This document shows, piece after piece, positions 17,976 through 28,312 of a stretch of DNA of 47,075 nt (position 1 is its first letter; the number at the start of each line of letters is the position of its first letter). Made by a program: the position numbers and the translations under genes. Under the pieces are notes generated by a model. It was not told the origin of the DNA. It made no database searches and saw only the letters and a program-made list of their open reading frames with translations. The DNA is from Clostridia bacterium 41_269 (GTDB lineage Bacteria; Bacillota; DTU086), in assembly GCA_001508005.1 (NCBI GenBank), contig LGEZ01000017.1, forward strand, positions 1-47,075. Reading direction: 5' to 3'.

Positions 17976-19007
17976 ATGCTTGACGAAAGAAAAGAAAAAA
18001 TACTTCTTGCCATAATACAGGATTATATAGCCACTGCAGAGCCTGTGGGGTCTAGAACTATTTCAAGGAAATATGAACTGGGCGTAAGTCCTGCAACTAT
18101 ACGAAATGAGATGGCTGATCTTGACGAAATGGGACTCATAGAGCAGCCCTACACCTCTGCGGGGCGCATTCCTTCCGATAAGGGCTACCGTTATTATGTG
18201 GATTTCCTTATGGAAAAATATCCCCTTAGTGCAGAGGTTCAGCAGGCTGTTAGGGAAAGATTTAAGCGCAAGCTTTCGGATCTTGAAGAAGTAATCCGCA
18301 CTACAGGGGAGCTCCTTTCTCACATGACGGATTATATAGCCATAACCTTAGGGCCCCAGGTTAAACAGAGTGCCCTAAGGCATATTGAGCTAAGCAGAAT
18401 AAGCGAGAGCCGAGGTCTTCTTGTGGTTGTTACGGATTCAGGAGCAGTGGAACATAGATTTTTTGATCTTCCTGAATCAGTGACAGCGGAAGAATTAAAG
18501 GCCATTTCTGAAGTTTTAACCCAAAAGCTCATGGGAATAACTCTTGATAGGGTTACTAAAACTGTGCTTGAAGAGATATACATCAACCTTGCTGTGAAAC
18601 GCAGGTTGCTGGATGCCATATTAAATATAATAGAAAACATCCTTTCTGAAAGCGATGAAACCAAAGTATTTTTCTGCGGTACCAGCAATATTTTAAAGCA
18701 GCCTGAGTTTAAAAATATTGAAAAACTTCAGTTTCTCTTAAGCTTCCTTGAAGAAGAGAGGTTGGTAAAGGATTTAGTCAGCCAGCAACTTCTTTCGGAA
18801 GGTTTAACTATAAAAATAGGTGGAGAAAACAATTATGAAGGTGTACATGACTGCAGTTTGATAACTGCTGCCTATCATGTGGGCGGCGAAGTAGTGGGGA
18901 CCGTTAGCGTTTTGGGACCCACAAGGATGGACTATTCCAAAGCCGTTGCGGTGGTTGAGTTTGTAACGGAAGCCCTTTCGGAAACACTGACAAAATACTA
19001 CAGATAG
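17976..19007 (+). CDS. hrcA: Heat-inducible transcription repressor HrcA
   Basis: A 343-residue repressor of class I heat-shock genes. It has the N-terminal winged helix (LDERKEKILLAIIQDYI... PVGSRTISRKY... SPATIRNEM) followed by a GAF-like dimerisation domain (YEGVHDCSLITAAY; GTVSVLGPTRMDY). The frame is open back into the CIRCE element at 17949, but the family always begins MLDxRKxxIL, so ATG 17976 is taken. First gene of the hrcA-grpE-dnaK-dnaJ operon; autoregulated through the CIRCE directly upstream. Confidence 0.96.
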   Translation: MLDERKEKILLAIIQDYIATAEPVGSRTISRKYELGVSPATIRNEMADLDEMGLIEQPYTSAGRIPSDKGYRYYVDFLMEKYPLSAEVQQAVRERFKRKLSDLEEVIRTTGELLSHMTDYIAITLGPQVKQSALRHIELSRISESRGLLVVVTDSGAVEHRFFDLPESVTAEELKAISEVLTQKLMGITLDRVTKTVLEEIYINLAVKRRLLDAILNIIENILSESDETKVFFCGTSNILKQPEFKNIEKLQFLLSFLEEERLVKDLVSQQLLSEGLTIKIGGENNYEGVHDCSLITAAYHVGGEVVGTVSVLGPTRMDYSKAVAVVEFVTEALSETLTKYYR

Positions 19008-19018
19008 AGGTGAGGGAT

Positions 19019-19765
19019 TTGCTCGGGGATAAAGAAAGAGAAATGGGATGCTGTGAAAGTGAAAAAAATAATGGAGATGAGAGCTGTTATACCGGGGGTG
19101 AAACCCCCGTTATTGGTGATATAGAGAAAAAAGAAGATGGGAAGATAAGCGGTGAAGATAATTGCGGGCTTTGTAAAGAAGATGAAATTAAAGAAGACAA
19201 AGCCCAAGAGGGAAAAGGTGCAGAGGATGAAAGTGTAGAGGTAAAGAGTAAGGAAGAAATTTTAGAAGAATTGAAGCGTAAAACACGGGAATTGGAACAG
19301 GAAATAGACTTAAAAAACAGCCAGATTAACGAACTGGTCAATAGGTTAAGACGCCTTCAGGCGGATTTTGATAATTATCGAAAAAGAACTCAAAAGGAAA
19401 AGGAAGAAATGGCAGAACATGCCGGCAGCGAACTTATTAAAAAACTGCTGCCGGTGCTGGATAACTTTGAAAGAGCCCTAAAAGTTGAAGATGACTTTAT
19501 TACGGGAGAGGGATCATTTAAAGAGGGCATTGAAATGATTTATAACCAGCTTAAAAATATTTTGAATGAGGCTGGTGTAGAAGTTATCAAGACGGTGGGA
19601 GAGCAGTTTGATCCCACTAAGCATGAAGCCATAGCGCGTGTAGAGTCTGCTGATCATGAGGACAACACTATTATTGAAGAAATACGCAAAGGATATAAAA
19701 TAAAAGATAAAATTATCAGGCCGGCTATGGTCAAGGTTGCTTCTAAAAAGGATGCAGAGAAATAA
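19019..19765 (+). CDS. grpE: Nucleotide exchange factor GrpE
   Basis: GrpE releases ADP from DnaK. About 248 residues, of which the first 75 or so are a highly charged, Glu/Lys-rich low-complexity extension with several Cys. Then come the long coiled coil (about 78-130: LKRKTRELEQEIDLKNSQI, LQADFDNYRKRTQKE) and the C-terminal beta domain (GVEVIKTVGEQFDPTKHEA, VASKK). GAGGTGA at 19007-19013 fits TTG 19019; GTG 19010 overlaps that site, and ATG 19043 is a further option. The N-terminal extension is longer than in many homologues. Confidence 0.95.
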   Translation: MLGDKEREMGCCESEKNNGDESCYTGGETPVIGDIEKKEDGKISGEDNCGLCKEDEIKEDKAQEGKGAEDESVEVKSKEEILEELKRKTRELEQEIDLKNSQINELVNRLRRLQADFDNYRKRTQKEKEEMAEHAGSELIKKLLPVLDNFERALKVEDDFITGEGSFKEGIEMIYNQLKNILNEAGVEVIKTVGEQFDPTKHEAIARVESADHEDNTIIEEIRKGYKIKDKIIRPAMVKVASKKDAEK

Positions 19766-19820
19766 CGAAAATTTCTATTGCAAAATTTCATAAACCCTAT
19801 GGCAAATGGAGGTGGCTGAT

Positions 19821-21656
19821 ATGGGAAAAGCAATTGGAATAGATCTTGGAACTACTAACTCCTGCGTGGCAGTAATGGAAGGAGGAGAAGCTGTTGTAAT
19901 TCCTAATACGGAAGGGAACAGAGTAACTCCTTCCGTTGTGGCTTTCACAAAAGATGGAGAACGCTTGGTAGGAGAGGTTGCCAAAAGGCAGGCCATAACC
20001 AATCCTGAGAGGACTGTTATTTCCATTAAGCGCCACATGGGAACCGATTATAAAGTTAATATAGATGGTAAAAGTTATACTCCCCAGGAAATTTCGGCAA
20101 TGATACTTCAAAAGCTTAAGCAGGATGCCGAAGCCTACCTGGGAGAGCCTGTGAAAGAGGCTGTGATTACAGTTCCTGCATATTTCACAGATAGTCAGCG
20201 TCAGGCTACCAAAGATGCGGGCCGAATTGCGGGCTTAGAAGTCAAGAGAATAATTAATGAACCTACTGCAGCTGCATTGGCTTACGGTCTTGATAAAGGA
20301 GAAGACCAAACCATACTTGTTTATGACCTGGGGGGTGGAACCTTTGATGTATCTATTTTGGAGCTGGGTGATGGAGTGTTTGAGGTTAAAGCCACAAGCG
20401 GAAACAACCGCCTGGGTGGAGACGACTTTGACCAGAGAATCATGGATTGGATGATAGAAGAGTTTAAGAAAGCTCACGGTGTTGATTTAAGTGAAGATAG
20501 AATGGCTCTCCAAAGGTTGAAAGAAGCTGCTGAAAAGGCTAAAAAAGAGCTTTCTTCCACTATGACTACGAATATAAACCTTCCTTTCATTGCAGCAACC
20601 AGCAAGGGACCACTACACCTCGATCTTACTCTAACCAGAGCTCAGTTTGAAAAAATGATTGAAGATCTCATTGAAAAAACTCTGGAACCCACCCGTCAGG
20701 CTTTAAATGATGCCGGTTTAGAGCCTAAAGATATAGATAAGGTTATACTGGTGGGAGGTTCCACAAGGATTCCTGCTGTTCAGGAAGCAATTAAAGGACT
20801 CATTGGGAAAGAGCCCCATAAGGGTATTAATCCCGACGAGTGTGTAGCCTTAGGAGCAGCGATCCAGGCTGGAGTTTTAACTGGCGAAGTAAAGGATGTT
20901 CTTCTGCTGGATGTTACTCCGTTATCCTTGGGTATCGAGACCCTGGGTGGAATTTTCACCCGTATTATAGACAGGAACACTACTATTCCCTGCTCCAAAA
21001 GCAAGATATTCACCACTGCCACTGATAACCAGACCAGTGTGGAGATACATGTGCTGCAGGGTGAAAGGGAACTGGCTAAAGACAATAAGACTCTTGGCAG
21101 GTTTGAGCTTACAGGTATACCTCCAGCTCCCAGGGGAGTGCCCCAGATAGAGGTTACCTTTGACATTGATGCCAACGGAATTGTTCATGTTTCTGCAAGG
21201 GATAAGGCAACGGGGAAAGAGCAGGATATTACCATTCATGCTTCGAGCGGCCTAAGCGAAGAGGAAATTGAACGCATGGTCAAAGAAGCAGAAAAATATG
21301 CTGAGGAAGATAGAAAGAAGAAGGAAAAAATTGAGGCAAGAAACCAGGCAGATTCCCTAATTTATCAGGCTGAAAAAACCGTGAAAGAATTTGAGGGTAA
21401 GGCTGATCCCGCAGATGTTGAAAAAGTTAACAAGGCTAAGGAAGAGCTTAAGGATGCCCTAAATAAAGATGATACTGAACTTATCAAAAAGAAAACCGAA
21501 GAGCTGTCCCAGGCTGTTTTTGCGATGACAACAAAAATTTATCAGAAAGCTTCTTCTTCGGAAAACACTCAGCAGCAGAGCAGCGGCAGCGGATCCCAGG
21601 GGGACGAAAATGTAGTGGACGCAGATTATAAAGTTGATAATGATGAAGCTAAGTAG
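19821..21656 (+). CDS. dnaK: Molecular chaperone DnaK (Hsp70)
   Basis: A 611-residue Hsp70 chaperone. The N-terminal ATPase domain begins [17 protein letters not shown], with [14 protein letters not shown] and [12 protein letters not shown]; the substrate-binding domain follows ([14 protein letters not shown]); the helical lid ends in a Ser/Gln/Gly-rich tail with DADYKV. ATG 19821 follows GGAGGTGG; the frame extends to 19806, but that start overlaps the binding site. Works with GrpE upstream and DnaJ downstream under HrcA/CIRCE control. Confidence 0.98.
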   Translation: MGKAIGIDLGTTNSCVAVMEGGEAVVIPNTEGNRVTPSVVAFTKDGERLVGEVAKRQAITNPERTVISIKRHMGTDYKVNIDGKSYTPQEISAMILQKLKQDAEAYLGEPVKEAVITVPAYFTDSQRQATKDAGRIAGLEVKRIINEPTAAALAYGLDKGEDQTILVYDLGGGTFDVSILELGDGVFEVKATSGNNRLGGDDFDQRIMDWMIEEFKKAHGVDLSEDRMALQRLKEAAEKAKKELSSTMTTNINLPFIAATSKGPLHLDLTLTRAQFEKMIEDLIEKTLEPTRQALNDAGLEPKDIDKVILVGGSTRIPAVQEAIKGLIGKEPHKGINPDECVALGAAIQAGVLTGEVKDVLLLDVTPLSLGIETLGGIFTRIIDRNTTIPCSKSKIFTTATDNQTSVEIHVLQGERELAKDNKTLGRFELTGIPPAPRGVPQIEVTFDIDANGIVHVSARDKATGKEQDITIHASSGLSEEEIERMVKEAEKYAEEDRKKKEKIEARNQADSLIYQAEKTVKEFEGKADPADVEKVNKAKEELKDALNKDDTELIKKKTEELSQAVFAMTTKIYQKASSSENTQQQSSGSGSQGDENVVDADYKVDNDEAK

Positions 21657-21681
21657 TTATAATAATTTTATAGGAAAATGT

Positions 21682-21715
21682 CCGGCTGTATTATGCAGCC
21701 GGGCTGACTTATTTT
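21682..21715 (+). terminator. Hairpin between dnaK and dnaJ
   Basis: CCGGCTG (21682-21688) and CAGCCGG (21696-21702) form a stable stem; a weak T-tract (ATTTTT) follows nine bases later. It may be a partial terminator or an mRNA stability element setting more DnaK than DnaJ. Confidence 0.5.
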
Positions 21716-21760
21716 TAAAATTTAAAAGTTATCCCTTCTCCAGCAAAGAAGGTGATTTTT

Positions 21761-22924
21761 GTGACTAAAAGGGATTATTATGAAATATTAGGGGTACCAA
21801 GGAATGCCACAAAAGAAGAAATAAAGAAAGCTTACAGAAAGCTTGCACGGAAATATCATCCCGATGTTAATCCCGGAGATAAAAATGCCGAAGAAAAGTT
21901 CAAAGAGATAAAAGAAGCTTATGAAGTGCTTTCCGACGACAACCTCCGTGCCCGTTATGATCAGTTTGGTCATCAGGGTGTCAGTGATGAGGGGGGCTTC
22001 GGAGGGTTTGGAGATTTTGGAGGTTTTGGCGGATTTGGTGAAAGCACTTCTGATTTTGGTGAATTTGGCGATATATTTGATATTTTCTTTGGAGATGGTT
22101 TTGGTATAAAAGGGCAGCAGAAAAAAGGTCCCCGTAAGGGGAGCGACCTTAGGGCTGATCTGGAACTCACTTTTGAAGAGGCAGCTTTTGGGGTTGAGAA
22201 GGAATTGAGAATAACAAGGTTTGAACAGTGTGATGTGTGTGGAGGTACTGGCGCAAAACCCGGTTCCCAGCCCACAACTTGTTCTGCCTGTGGCGGTACA
22301 GGTCAGATAAGGGTATCCCAGAGAACGCCCTTTGGTCATTTTCAATCCATTAGAACCTGTCATCAGTGCGGGGGCGAAGGAACTGTAATATCCTCGCCAT
22401 GCAGTAACTGCGGAGGAAAGGGGCAGGTTAAGAAGCAGAGAAACATCAGAGTTAAGGTTCCTCCTGGAGTGGATGATGGTACTCGTTTAAGGATATCTTC
22501 AGAAGGAGACTGCGGTATCTATGGCGGTCCTCCTGGTGATTTATATGTACATGTTCATGTCAAACCCCATCCGCACTTTAAACGGCAGGGGTACGATGTT
22601 ATTTATGAACTGCCTCTGTCCTTTGTAAAGGCTGCTTTGGGCTGTGAGGTTAAAGTTCCTACCCTCGATGGTGAAGTGGAGCTTAAGATACCTGAAGGGA
22701 CACAGCCGGATACTGTTTTTAGAATTCGAGGAAAGGGTATTCCCCGTCTTAGGGGCGGCAGCAGAGGTGATCAGCTGGTAAGGGTCAAGCTGTTTACGCC
22801 CACAAATCTTACTGAGGAACAAAAAGAAATTTTAAAGGAATTTGAGAGCGCATTAAGTGAGTTTAACCATAAAGTAAAAGATAAAGGTTTTTTTAGGCGT
22901 GTAAAAGATGCTTTTATGGGCTAA
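21761..22924 (+). CDS. dnaJ: Molecular chaperone DnaJ (Hsp40)
   Basis: A 387-residue type I J-protein that stimulates DnaK ATPase. The J domain is at about 1-70 with HPD in YHPDVNPGD, then a Gly/Phe-rich stretch (about 75-115), four CxxCxGxG zinc repeats ([32 protein letters not shown]) and the C-terminal substrate domain. GTG 21761 is taken as start, giving [12 protein letters not shown], with GAAGGTGA upstream; GTG 21752 lies inside that site. Confidence 0.97.
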   Translation: MTKRDYYEILGVPRNATKEEIKKAYRKLARKYHPDVNPGDKNAEEKFKEIKEAYEVLSDDNLRARYDQFGHQGVSDEGGFGGFGDFGGFGGFGESTSDFGEFGDIFDIFFGDGFGIKGQQKKGPRKGSDLRADLELTFEEAAFGVEKELRITRFEQCDVCGGTGAKPGSQPTTCSACGGTGQIRVSQRTPFGHFQSIRTCHQCGGEGTVISSPCSNCGGKGQVKKQRNIRVKVPPGVDDGTRLRISSEGDCGIYGGPPGDLYVHVHVKPHPHFKRQGYDVIYELPLSFVKAALGCEVKVPTLDGEVELKIPEGTQPDTVFRIRGKGIPRLRGGSRGDQLVRVKLFTPTNLTEEQKEILKEFESALSEFNHKVKDKGFFRRVKDAFMG

Positions 22925-22945
22925 GGATAAGGAGCAGGATAATTT

Positions 22946-23896
22946 ATGAAATGGCAGGAAATAAAACTTACCACTTCTAAAGAGGCTGCTGAGGCAGCAG
23001 CCAATATTTTTTTTGAAATAGGAGTTCAAGGAGTAGTTATTGAAGATGAAGATTCTTTCAGTTCATATAACGGCAGCGGTACTTTGTGTGGTGGAGACGA
23101 CCAGCTTGAACCCCAAAATTTGTTAATTCCCAGTGATTTTGTGGTAATAAAAGGTTACCTGCCTGTAGATGAGCATCTTGGGAAACGAATGAATGTTTTT
23201 TATGAAAAAATAAAAGGGCTCAAAACTTACTTTCCTGACTGTTATAGGGATTTGGAAATGGAAGAAATAGATGAAGAAGATTGGTCTTCTTCGTGGAAAA
23301 AGTTTTTCAAAACCCAGAAAATAGGCAAAAAAATAGTTATAAAACCAAGATGGGAAGATTATGAGGCAGAAAAAGGAGAAATTGTTGTAGAGGTTGATCC
23401 CGGAACTGCCTTTGGAACGGGAACTCATCCCACCACTATTGCCTGCCTTGAAATGATAGAAAAATATCTTAGAAAGGGCCAAATTGTTTTTGATGTGGGA
23501 TGCGGCTCGGGTATATTATCCATAGCAGCTGCAAAATTGGGGGCATATTTTGTTTATGCTCGAGATGTTGATCCTGTGGCTGTGAAAGTTGCAAGGAAAA
23601 ATTTTGCATACAATAAAGTTCAGGATTTGGTTGAAGCTAAAGAAGGGAATTATCTTGATGGAATAAAGGGCCGCGCTCATATGGTTGTGGCCAATATTAT
23701 CGCTGATTCCATAATCGAATTTTCACCCCAAGCTTATGAAAAGCTTCTTTTTGGGGGTATATTTATATCTTCGGGAATTATCAACAGAAAGAGTGAAGAA
23801 GTAAGGCGCAGAATAGAACAGAGTGGTTTTGAAATAATGGAAGTGCGAATTTCAGGGGAATGGGCAACCATTGCTGCCAGAAAGCCTAAGGATTGA
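22946..23896 (+). CDS. prmA: Ribosomal protein L11 methyltransferase
   Basis: A 316-residue SAM-dependent enzyme that trimethylates ribosomal protein L11. The N-terminal substrate-recognition domain (MKWQEIKLTTSKEAAEAAAN...) is followed by the catalytic Rossmann fold with FGTGTHPTT, VFDVGCGSGILSIAAAKLGA (motif I) and MVVANIIAD (motif IV). Follows dnaJ by 21 bases, as in Bacillus, and so is probably transcribed with the heat-shock operon. Confidence 0.96.
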   Translation: MKWQEIKLTTSKEAAEAAANIFFEIGVQGVVIEDEDSFSSYNGSGTLCGGDDQLEPQNLLIPSDFVVIKGYLPVDEHLGKRMNVFYEKIKGLKTYFPDCYRDLEMEEIDEEDWSSSWKKFFKTQKIGKKIVIKPRWEDYEAEKGEIVVEVDPGTAFGTGTHPTTIACLEMIEKYLRKGQIVFDVGCGSGILSIAAAKLGAYFVYARDVDPVAVKVARKNFAYNKVQDLVEAKEGNYLDGIKGRAHMVVANIIADSIIEFSPQAYEKLLFGGIFISSGIINRKSEEVRRRIEQSGFEIMEVRISGEWATIAARKPKD

Positions 23897-23925
23897 TTTT
23901 TAAAGGAGAGTTGGTGAGTTTCTTC

Positions 23926-24681
23926 ATGAACAGGTTTTTTGTGGACCCTCAGCAGATAAACGGTACGCGGGTTGTTATAACCGGTGGGGACGCCCACCAT
24001 ATAATAAATGTACTTCGCTTAAAATTGGGCAGTAGAATTGTGCTCAGCGATGGAGAAAACTATGAATATGAGGGCATAATTGATAAGTTGGGCAGTGATT
24101 CCGTGAGTGTGGCGATTGAGGTTATGAAAAGGTCCCTTTCTGAACCGCCCGTGGATATAATTTTGGCTCAGGGAATAACAAAAAAAATGGATAAGTTTGA
24201 GCTGGTGGTTCAGAAAGCTTCAGAGCTGGGAGCAGTTAGAATAGTCCCTCTGGTTACTGAAAGAACAGTTGTGGAGATTGCTTCGGAAAAAGGGGAAAGG
24301 CGCAGAGAACGATGGCAGAGAATTGCCCTTGAAGCTGCAAAACAGTCTCAGAGGGCTAGGATTCCAGAAGTTGATACCCCTACTGATATGGAGTCATTCC
24401 TTAACTCCATACCCCGGGATATTCTCTGTATTATTCCTTGGGAAGGGGAAACCGCGGTGGGTATTAAGGAAATTTTAAAGTTGGAAAAAGAAAAAAGAGA
24501 AATGGCTGGAGCAGCCTTGATAATAGGTCCCGAAGGAGGATTTTCAAAAGAGGAAGTGGATAGGGCAAGAAGAGCAGGAGCTGTACCGGTTTCCATGGGA
24601 CCGAGAATTCTTAGAAGTGAGACTGCAGGTATAGTAGCTTTGGGAATACTCATGTATGAACTGGGGGACCTTGGAGGTTAA
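23926..24681 (+). CDS. rsmE: 16S rRNA m3U1498 methyltransferase
   Basis: A SPOUT-class methyltransferase of 251 residues that methylates U1498 of 16S rRNA. Visible are the PUA-like N-terminus (MNRFFVDPQQINGTRVVITGGDAHHI), then ILAQGITKKMDKFELVVQKASELG, and the knot motifs LIIGPEGGFSKEEVD and LGPRILRSETA-type SMGPRILRSETAG. ATG 23926 gives the usual family start and has GGTGAG seven bases upstream; GTG 23914 with GGAG is possible. The frame itself opens at the prmA stop. Confidence 0.95.
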   Translation: MNRFFVDPQQINGTRVVITGGDAHHIINVLRLKLGSRIVLSDGENYEYEGIIDKLGSDSVSVAIEVMKRSLSEPPVDIILAQGITKKMDKFELVVQKASELGAVRIVPLVTERTVVEIASEKGERRRERWQRIALEAAKQSQRARIPEVDTPTDMESFLNSIPRDILCIIPWEGETAVGIKEILKLEKEKREMAGAALIIGPEGGFSKEEVDRARRAGAVPVSMGPRILRSETAGIVALGILMYELGDLGG

Positions 24682-24685
24682 AGAA

Positions 24686-25993
24686 ATGAACAGAAAAAAA
24701 GCTGCAGTATATGTGCTGGGATGTAAGGTCAACCAAGCTGAAGCAGAAGCTATTGCTCAAATGTTTAGTTCAGCAGGCTATGAAATTGTGGATTTTTCTC
24801 AAAAAGCCCATGTGTATGTAATTCATACATGCACTGTTACAAAGGAAAGCGACCGCAAATGCAGACAGGCTATCAGAAGGGCTGTCAAATTAAATCCTGA
24901 TGCTGTGATAGCGGTTACGGGATGTTATGCCCAAACCTCCTTTGAGGATGTTCTTTCCATTGAAGGTGTCGATGTGGTAGTGGGCACCAGCGGCAGAAAC
25001 AGAATAGTGGAACTGGTAGAAGAAGCCCTAAATAAAAAGAAGACCGTTGTGGAAGTGAAGGATATTTCCCATGAAGAGTTTAAGTCCTTTGAGGAACTTC
25101 CCCTTTACTATTCTAAAAGAGCCCGTGCCTTTCTTAAAATTCAGGAAGGCTGTGAGGAGTTCTGCACTTACTGCATCATACCTTATGCCAGGGGACCCAT
25201 TAGGAGTATGCCCCGAGAAGATGTTCTTAGAAGGATTAGGGAAATAACAGATCGGGGATATAAGGAAGTTGTTATTTCTGGGATACGCTTAGGGGCTTAT
25301 GGTAGGGATTTTAATCCTCCGTATTCTCTAGCTGAGCTTTTAACTGATATTTTAAATAAAACAGATATAAAAAGATTAAGGTTGAGCTCTATTGATCCTC
25401 AGGATTTTACACCCCAGCTGGTGGAAGTATTGGCGAGTGAAGAAGCTGTCTGCCCTCATTTTCACATTCCCCTGCAGAGCGGCGATGATTATATACTGAA
25501 GAGAATGGGCAGAAAATATACCACTGAGCAGTATGCTCGGTTAATAAAAGAGTTAAGATCCAAAAGACCTGAAGCATCCATTACCACCGATGTTATGGTG
25601 GGGTTTCCTGGAGAAAAAGAAGAGAATTTTTTAAATACTTTGAATTTTATTGAAAAAATTGGTTTTATGGATGTTCATGTATTTAAATTTTCACCGAGAA
25701 GGAGGACCCCAGCATATTCTTTTCCAGATCAGGTGCCGGGAAATGTGAAAAAAGAAAGAGGTGAAAAAATACAGGAGCTTGCGGGGAAATTATACCGCAG
25801 GTTTGCTTCAGCATTTTTGGGAAAAACTTTGGATGTTCTGGTGGAGCAGCTTAAGGATGGTTTATGGGTGGGACATGCTCCCAATTACCTGCTTGTAAAA
25901 TTTCCTTCTTCCCAAAATCTACAGGGTAAAATAATAAGGGTTAAAATAGTTGATGTGGGGGACAAATTTGCTGTGGGTGAAGGAATGTTTTGA
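24686..25993 (+). CDS. mtaB: tRNA t6A37 methylthiotransferase MtaB
   Basis: A radical SAM enzyme that converts t6A37 to ms2t6A37 in tRNAs reading ANN codons. The 435-residue product has the N-terminal MTTase domain with its Cys triad (VLGCKVNQAEA, HTCTVTKES, VTGCYAQ), the radical SAM CxxxCxxC at Cys156/160/163 (CEEFCTYC), and a C-terminal TRAM domain. ATG 24686 follows GGAGG at the end of rsmE; the frame opens inside rsmE. Its order after rsmE is conserved in Firmicutes. Confidence 0.95.
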   Translation: MNRKKAAVYVLGCKVNQAEAEAIAQMFSSAGYEIVDFSQKAHVYVIHTCTVTKESDRKCRQAIRRAVKLNPDAVIAVTGCYAQTSFEDVLSIEGVDVVVGTSGRNRIVELVEEALNKKKTVVEVKDISHEEFKSFEELPLYYSKRARAFLKIQEGCEEFCTYCIIPYARGPIRSMPREDVLRRIREITDRGYKEVVISGIRLGAYGRDFNPPYSLAELLTDILNKTDIKRLRLSSIDPQDFTPQLVEVLASEEAVCPHFHIPLQSGDDYILKRMGRKYTTEQYARLIKELRSKRPEASITTDVMVGFPGEKEENFLNTLNFIEKIGFMDVHVFKFSPRRRTPAYSFPDQVPGNVKKERGEKIQELAGKLYRRFASAFLGKTLDVLVEQLKDGLWVGHAPNYLLVKFPSSQNLQGKIIRVKIVDVGDKFAVGEGMF

Positions 25994-26029
25994 TATAATG
26001 TTGTATCTATTTTTCAGGAGGTGGAAAAT

Positions 26030-26377
26030 ATGGCAGAAAAGGACTGCGTCTTTTGCAAAATTGTAGCGGGGGAGCTTCCTTCAGAAATAGTATATGAAAA
26101 TGATGATATTTTAGCTTTTAAAGATATAAATCCTGTAGCTCCTATTCATATTCTTCTGATTCCCAAAAAGCATATTCCCACAATAACTGACATTACTGAA
26201 GAGGATACCACCCTTATGGGCAAGCTTCTGCTGGCTGCTGGAAAAGTGGCGGAAAAGCTGGGCATTTATGAAAGGGGCTTTCGCCTGGTAAACAACTGCC
26301 GTGAAGAGGGAGGTCAGGTAATCTATCACCTTCATTTTCACCTCTTGGGAGGAAGAAAATTTGGTTCTGTGGGGTAA
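26030..26377 (+). CDS. hinT: HIT family hydrolase (HinT)
   Basis: A 115-residue histidine-triad purine nucleoside phosphoramidase. It shows CVFCKIVAGELPSEIVYEND, LLIPKKHIPTI and the C-terminal triad HLHFH at residues 100-104 followed by LLGGR. CxxC at the N-terminus fits the zinc-binding HinT subgroup. ATG 26030 has AGGAGGTGG upstream; GTG 26021 overlaps that site. It is the last intact gene before a stretch of broken signalling genes. Confidence 0.95.
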   Translation: MAEKDCVFCKIVAGELPSEIVYENDDILAFKDINPVAPIHILLIPKKHIPTITDITEEDTTLMGKLLLAAGKVAEKLGIYERGFRLVNNCREEGGQVIYHLHFHLLGGRKFGSVG

Positions 26378-26434
26378 TTTTTAAAAGGGCTGATAGCCGT
26401 GCATAGGAATAAAATTGAAAATTTTCACGACTAG

Positions 26435-28277
26435 AGGGGTAAATTTTTTATCCTTTATGAAAAATTGGATCGTGGAGTAGTATTTCAGGATGCTGGGGAA
26501 AGGATTCTTGCTGCCAATCCCGCAGCGGAAAAAATTTTAGGATTTGATGAGGAAAAACTGCTGGGACATACTTTTGGGGATCTTCAGCTAAAAAGTCTCA
26601 AAAAAGAAAGTTCCATTGAAGATAAAGAAAACAGTATTTTGGTGACTAGAATCTTTAATTCTCAAAAAGGGGTAGATCTGTGGATTAAAGCCAGGTGGGA
26701 ACCAATCTTAAGGCAGGGGGATGGAACTCCCCATGCCTTTTGTATCTTTTTAGAGGATATCACAGAACGTAAAAGGATTGAACAGGAATTAAAGGAAAAA
26801 TTTCTTGCCGTTGAACTGGAAAGGGAAATCTAGAATTCTTATTCAATGTTGTTCCCGTAGCCATGTTTCTCCTGGATGAAAATGCTGTAGTAGTTAAATC
26901 TAACCGTGCAGCAGAGGAACTAGTGGGCAAAAAAGGGAAGATGATGATCTTCCCCGCTCTCAGCCCGGCGAAATCCTGTGCTGCATACATGCCGTTAGAG
27001 GGATAAAAGGCTGTGGAAAAGAGGAAGAGTGTTCTAAGTGTCCGTTAAGGCAGGCTCTGGAAAGAGTTTTGATGTTTGGCGAATCCGTAAAAAACCTTGA
27101 ACTGGAGCGGCAGCTGCTAATTGGGGGACAGGAAAGGACTTATTGGATTTCCGTATCCATTTCTCCTTTTCGTTTAGAAGAGAGAAGACATATTATCCTT
27201 AACTTTAGTGGATATTACCCAGCGAAAAAAATGAAGGAAGAAATTTTAAGAGAGAAAGAAAAGGCTCTGGCTGCGAGCAGAGCGAAGGACGAATTCCTAT
27301 CTAATATAAGCCATAAAATCCGCACTCCCATGAATGTAATAGTGGGAATGGCCGGTCTTTTGGCTGAGGCCGATCTTCCTCATGAACACAAAGAATTTGC
27401 CCACCTGATCAAAGAGTCTGCAGTTTCCCTTTTAAGGATTTTAAATGATATTTTGGACTTATCTAAAATATAGAAACAGGAAAGCTGGAATTGGAAAAGG
27501 TGCTTATTAACCTGCGGGATTTAGTTAAAAAACTGTTTCATCTTTCGCTTTGCAAGCCAAAGAAAGGGAAACCATCAATGACGGAAGGGATCAGTAAAAG
27601 AGTTCAGTGGAAATTCTCCTTGTTGAGGATAAGCCCATGAATCAGAAGCTGGCCAGAAAACTTTTGGAGAAAAAGGGATGGAATGTTACATCTGCATACA
27701 GCGGCAGAGAAGCTTTGGAAATACTTTCTTCCCGCAGGTTTGACGTTGTGCTTATGGATATTCAGATGCCGGAAATGGATGGGTTTGAGACTACTAAAGA
27801 AATACGCAGAAAGGGAGATACATTTTCAAAGCCATCGATCCTCATCAACTTTATGCTGTCATAGAAAGCATGATATCTGCGGAAAAAGTTTCTTATTCTG
27901 GAACTGCTGAGAGTTCTGATAATGCTGGTAAAAAAGATGCTGGTAAAACAGCAGAAGAAGTTTATCGTGTTTTGAAGCGGCTTGGTGATGATAAAGATCT
28001 GCAGAAGGAGATGATTGAGCTTCTAGTGGAAGATGCCCAAATGGGCATGAAAGATCTGAAGGGCAGGATCTCCAAAGGTGACCATGCGGAAGCCCTTTTA
28101 TAATACACGGTCTTAAAGGTGAATTGGCCAATTTGGGTTTAAAAAGCTCTTTGTTTTATGCGGAAAAAGTAGGGGGGTTTAATTAAGGATAAGAATTTTT
28201 TTGAAGCTGATAAGTATTTAAATAAATTGGAAGAGGAGATTTCACTTCTAGAAAACTTTTTTGATAATCCAAACTGA
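26435..28277 (+). pseudogene. Decayed hybrid histidine kinase (PAS-PAS-HisKA-REC-HPt)
   Basis: Fragments of one ancestral gene read in shifting frames. PAS1 (26435-26830; AANPAAEKILGFDEEKLLG to EDITERK) lacks a start codon. A frameshift near 26830 leads to PAS2 (FNVVPVAMFLLDENAVVV), and another near 26930 leads to its CxxC-type end (GCGKEEECSKCPLRQAL). HisKA follows (FLSNISHKIRTPMN; the usual Glu after the His is Lys), then a shift at 27469. The catalytic ATPase domain is missing around 27560. The receiver (27607-27840; ILLVEDKPMNQKL, LMDIQMPEMDG) has an internal deletion joining KEIRRKGD to YIFKAIDPHQLY. The HPt still has HGLKGELANLG but is broken near 28100 and 28180. It cannot make a working kinase. 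Confidence 0.9.
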
Positions 28278-28312
28278 CAGTTTTTGTTGGAGAAAGCGGG
28301 GTCCTAAAGAAA

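Noticed and set aside
21788-22363. 191-codon minus-strand frame opposite dnaJ
   Set aside because: It is a shadow of the dnaJ J-domain, Gly/Phe and zinc region, without a start context or known motifs.
26465-28103. Separate small intact signalling genes (PAS, HisKA, receiver, HPt)
   Set aside because: The fragments line up in the order of one hybrid kinase, lack their own starts and binding sites, and end at frame breaks inside domains.
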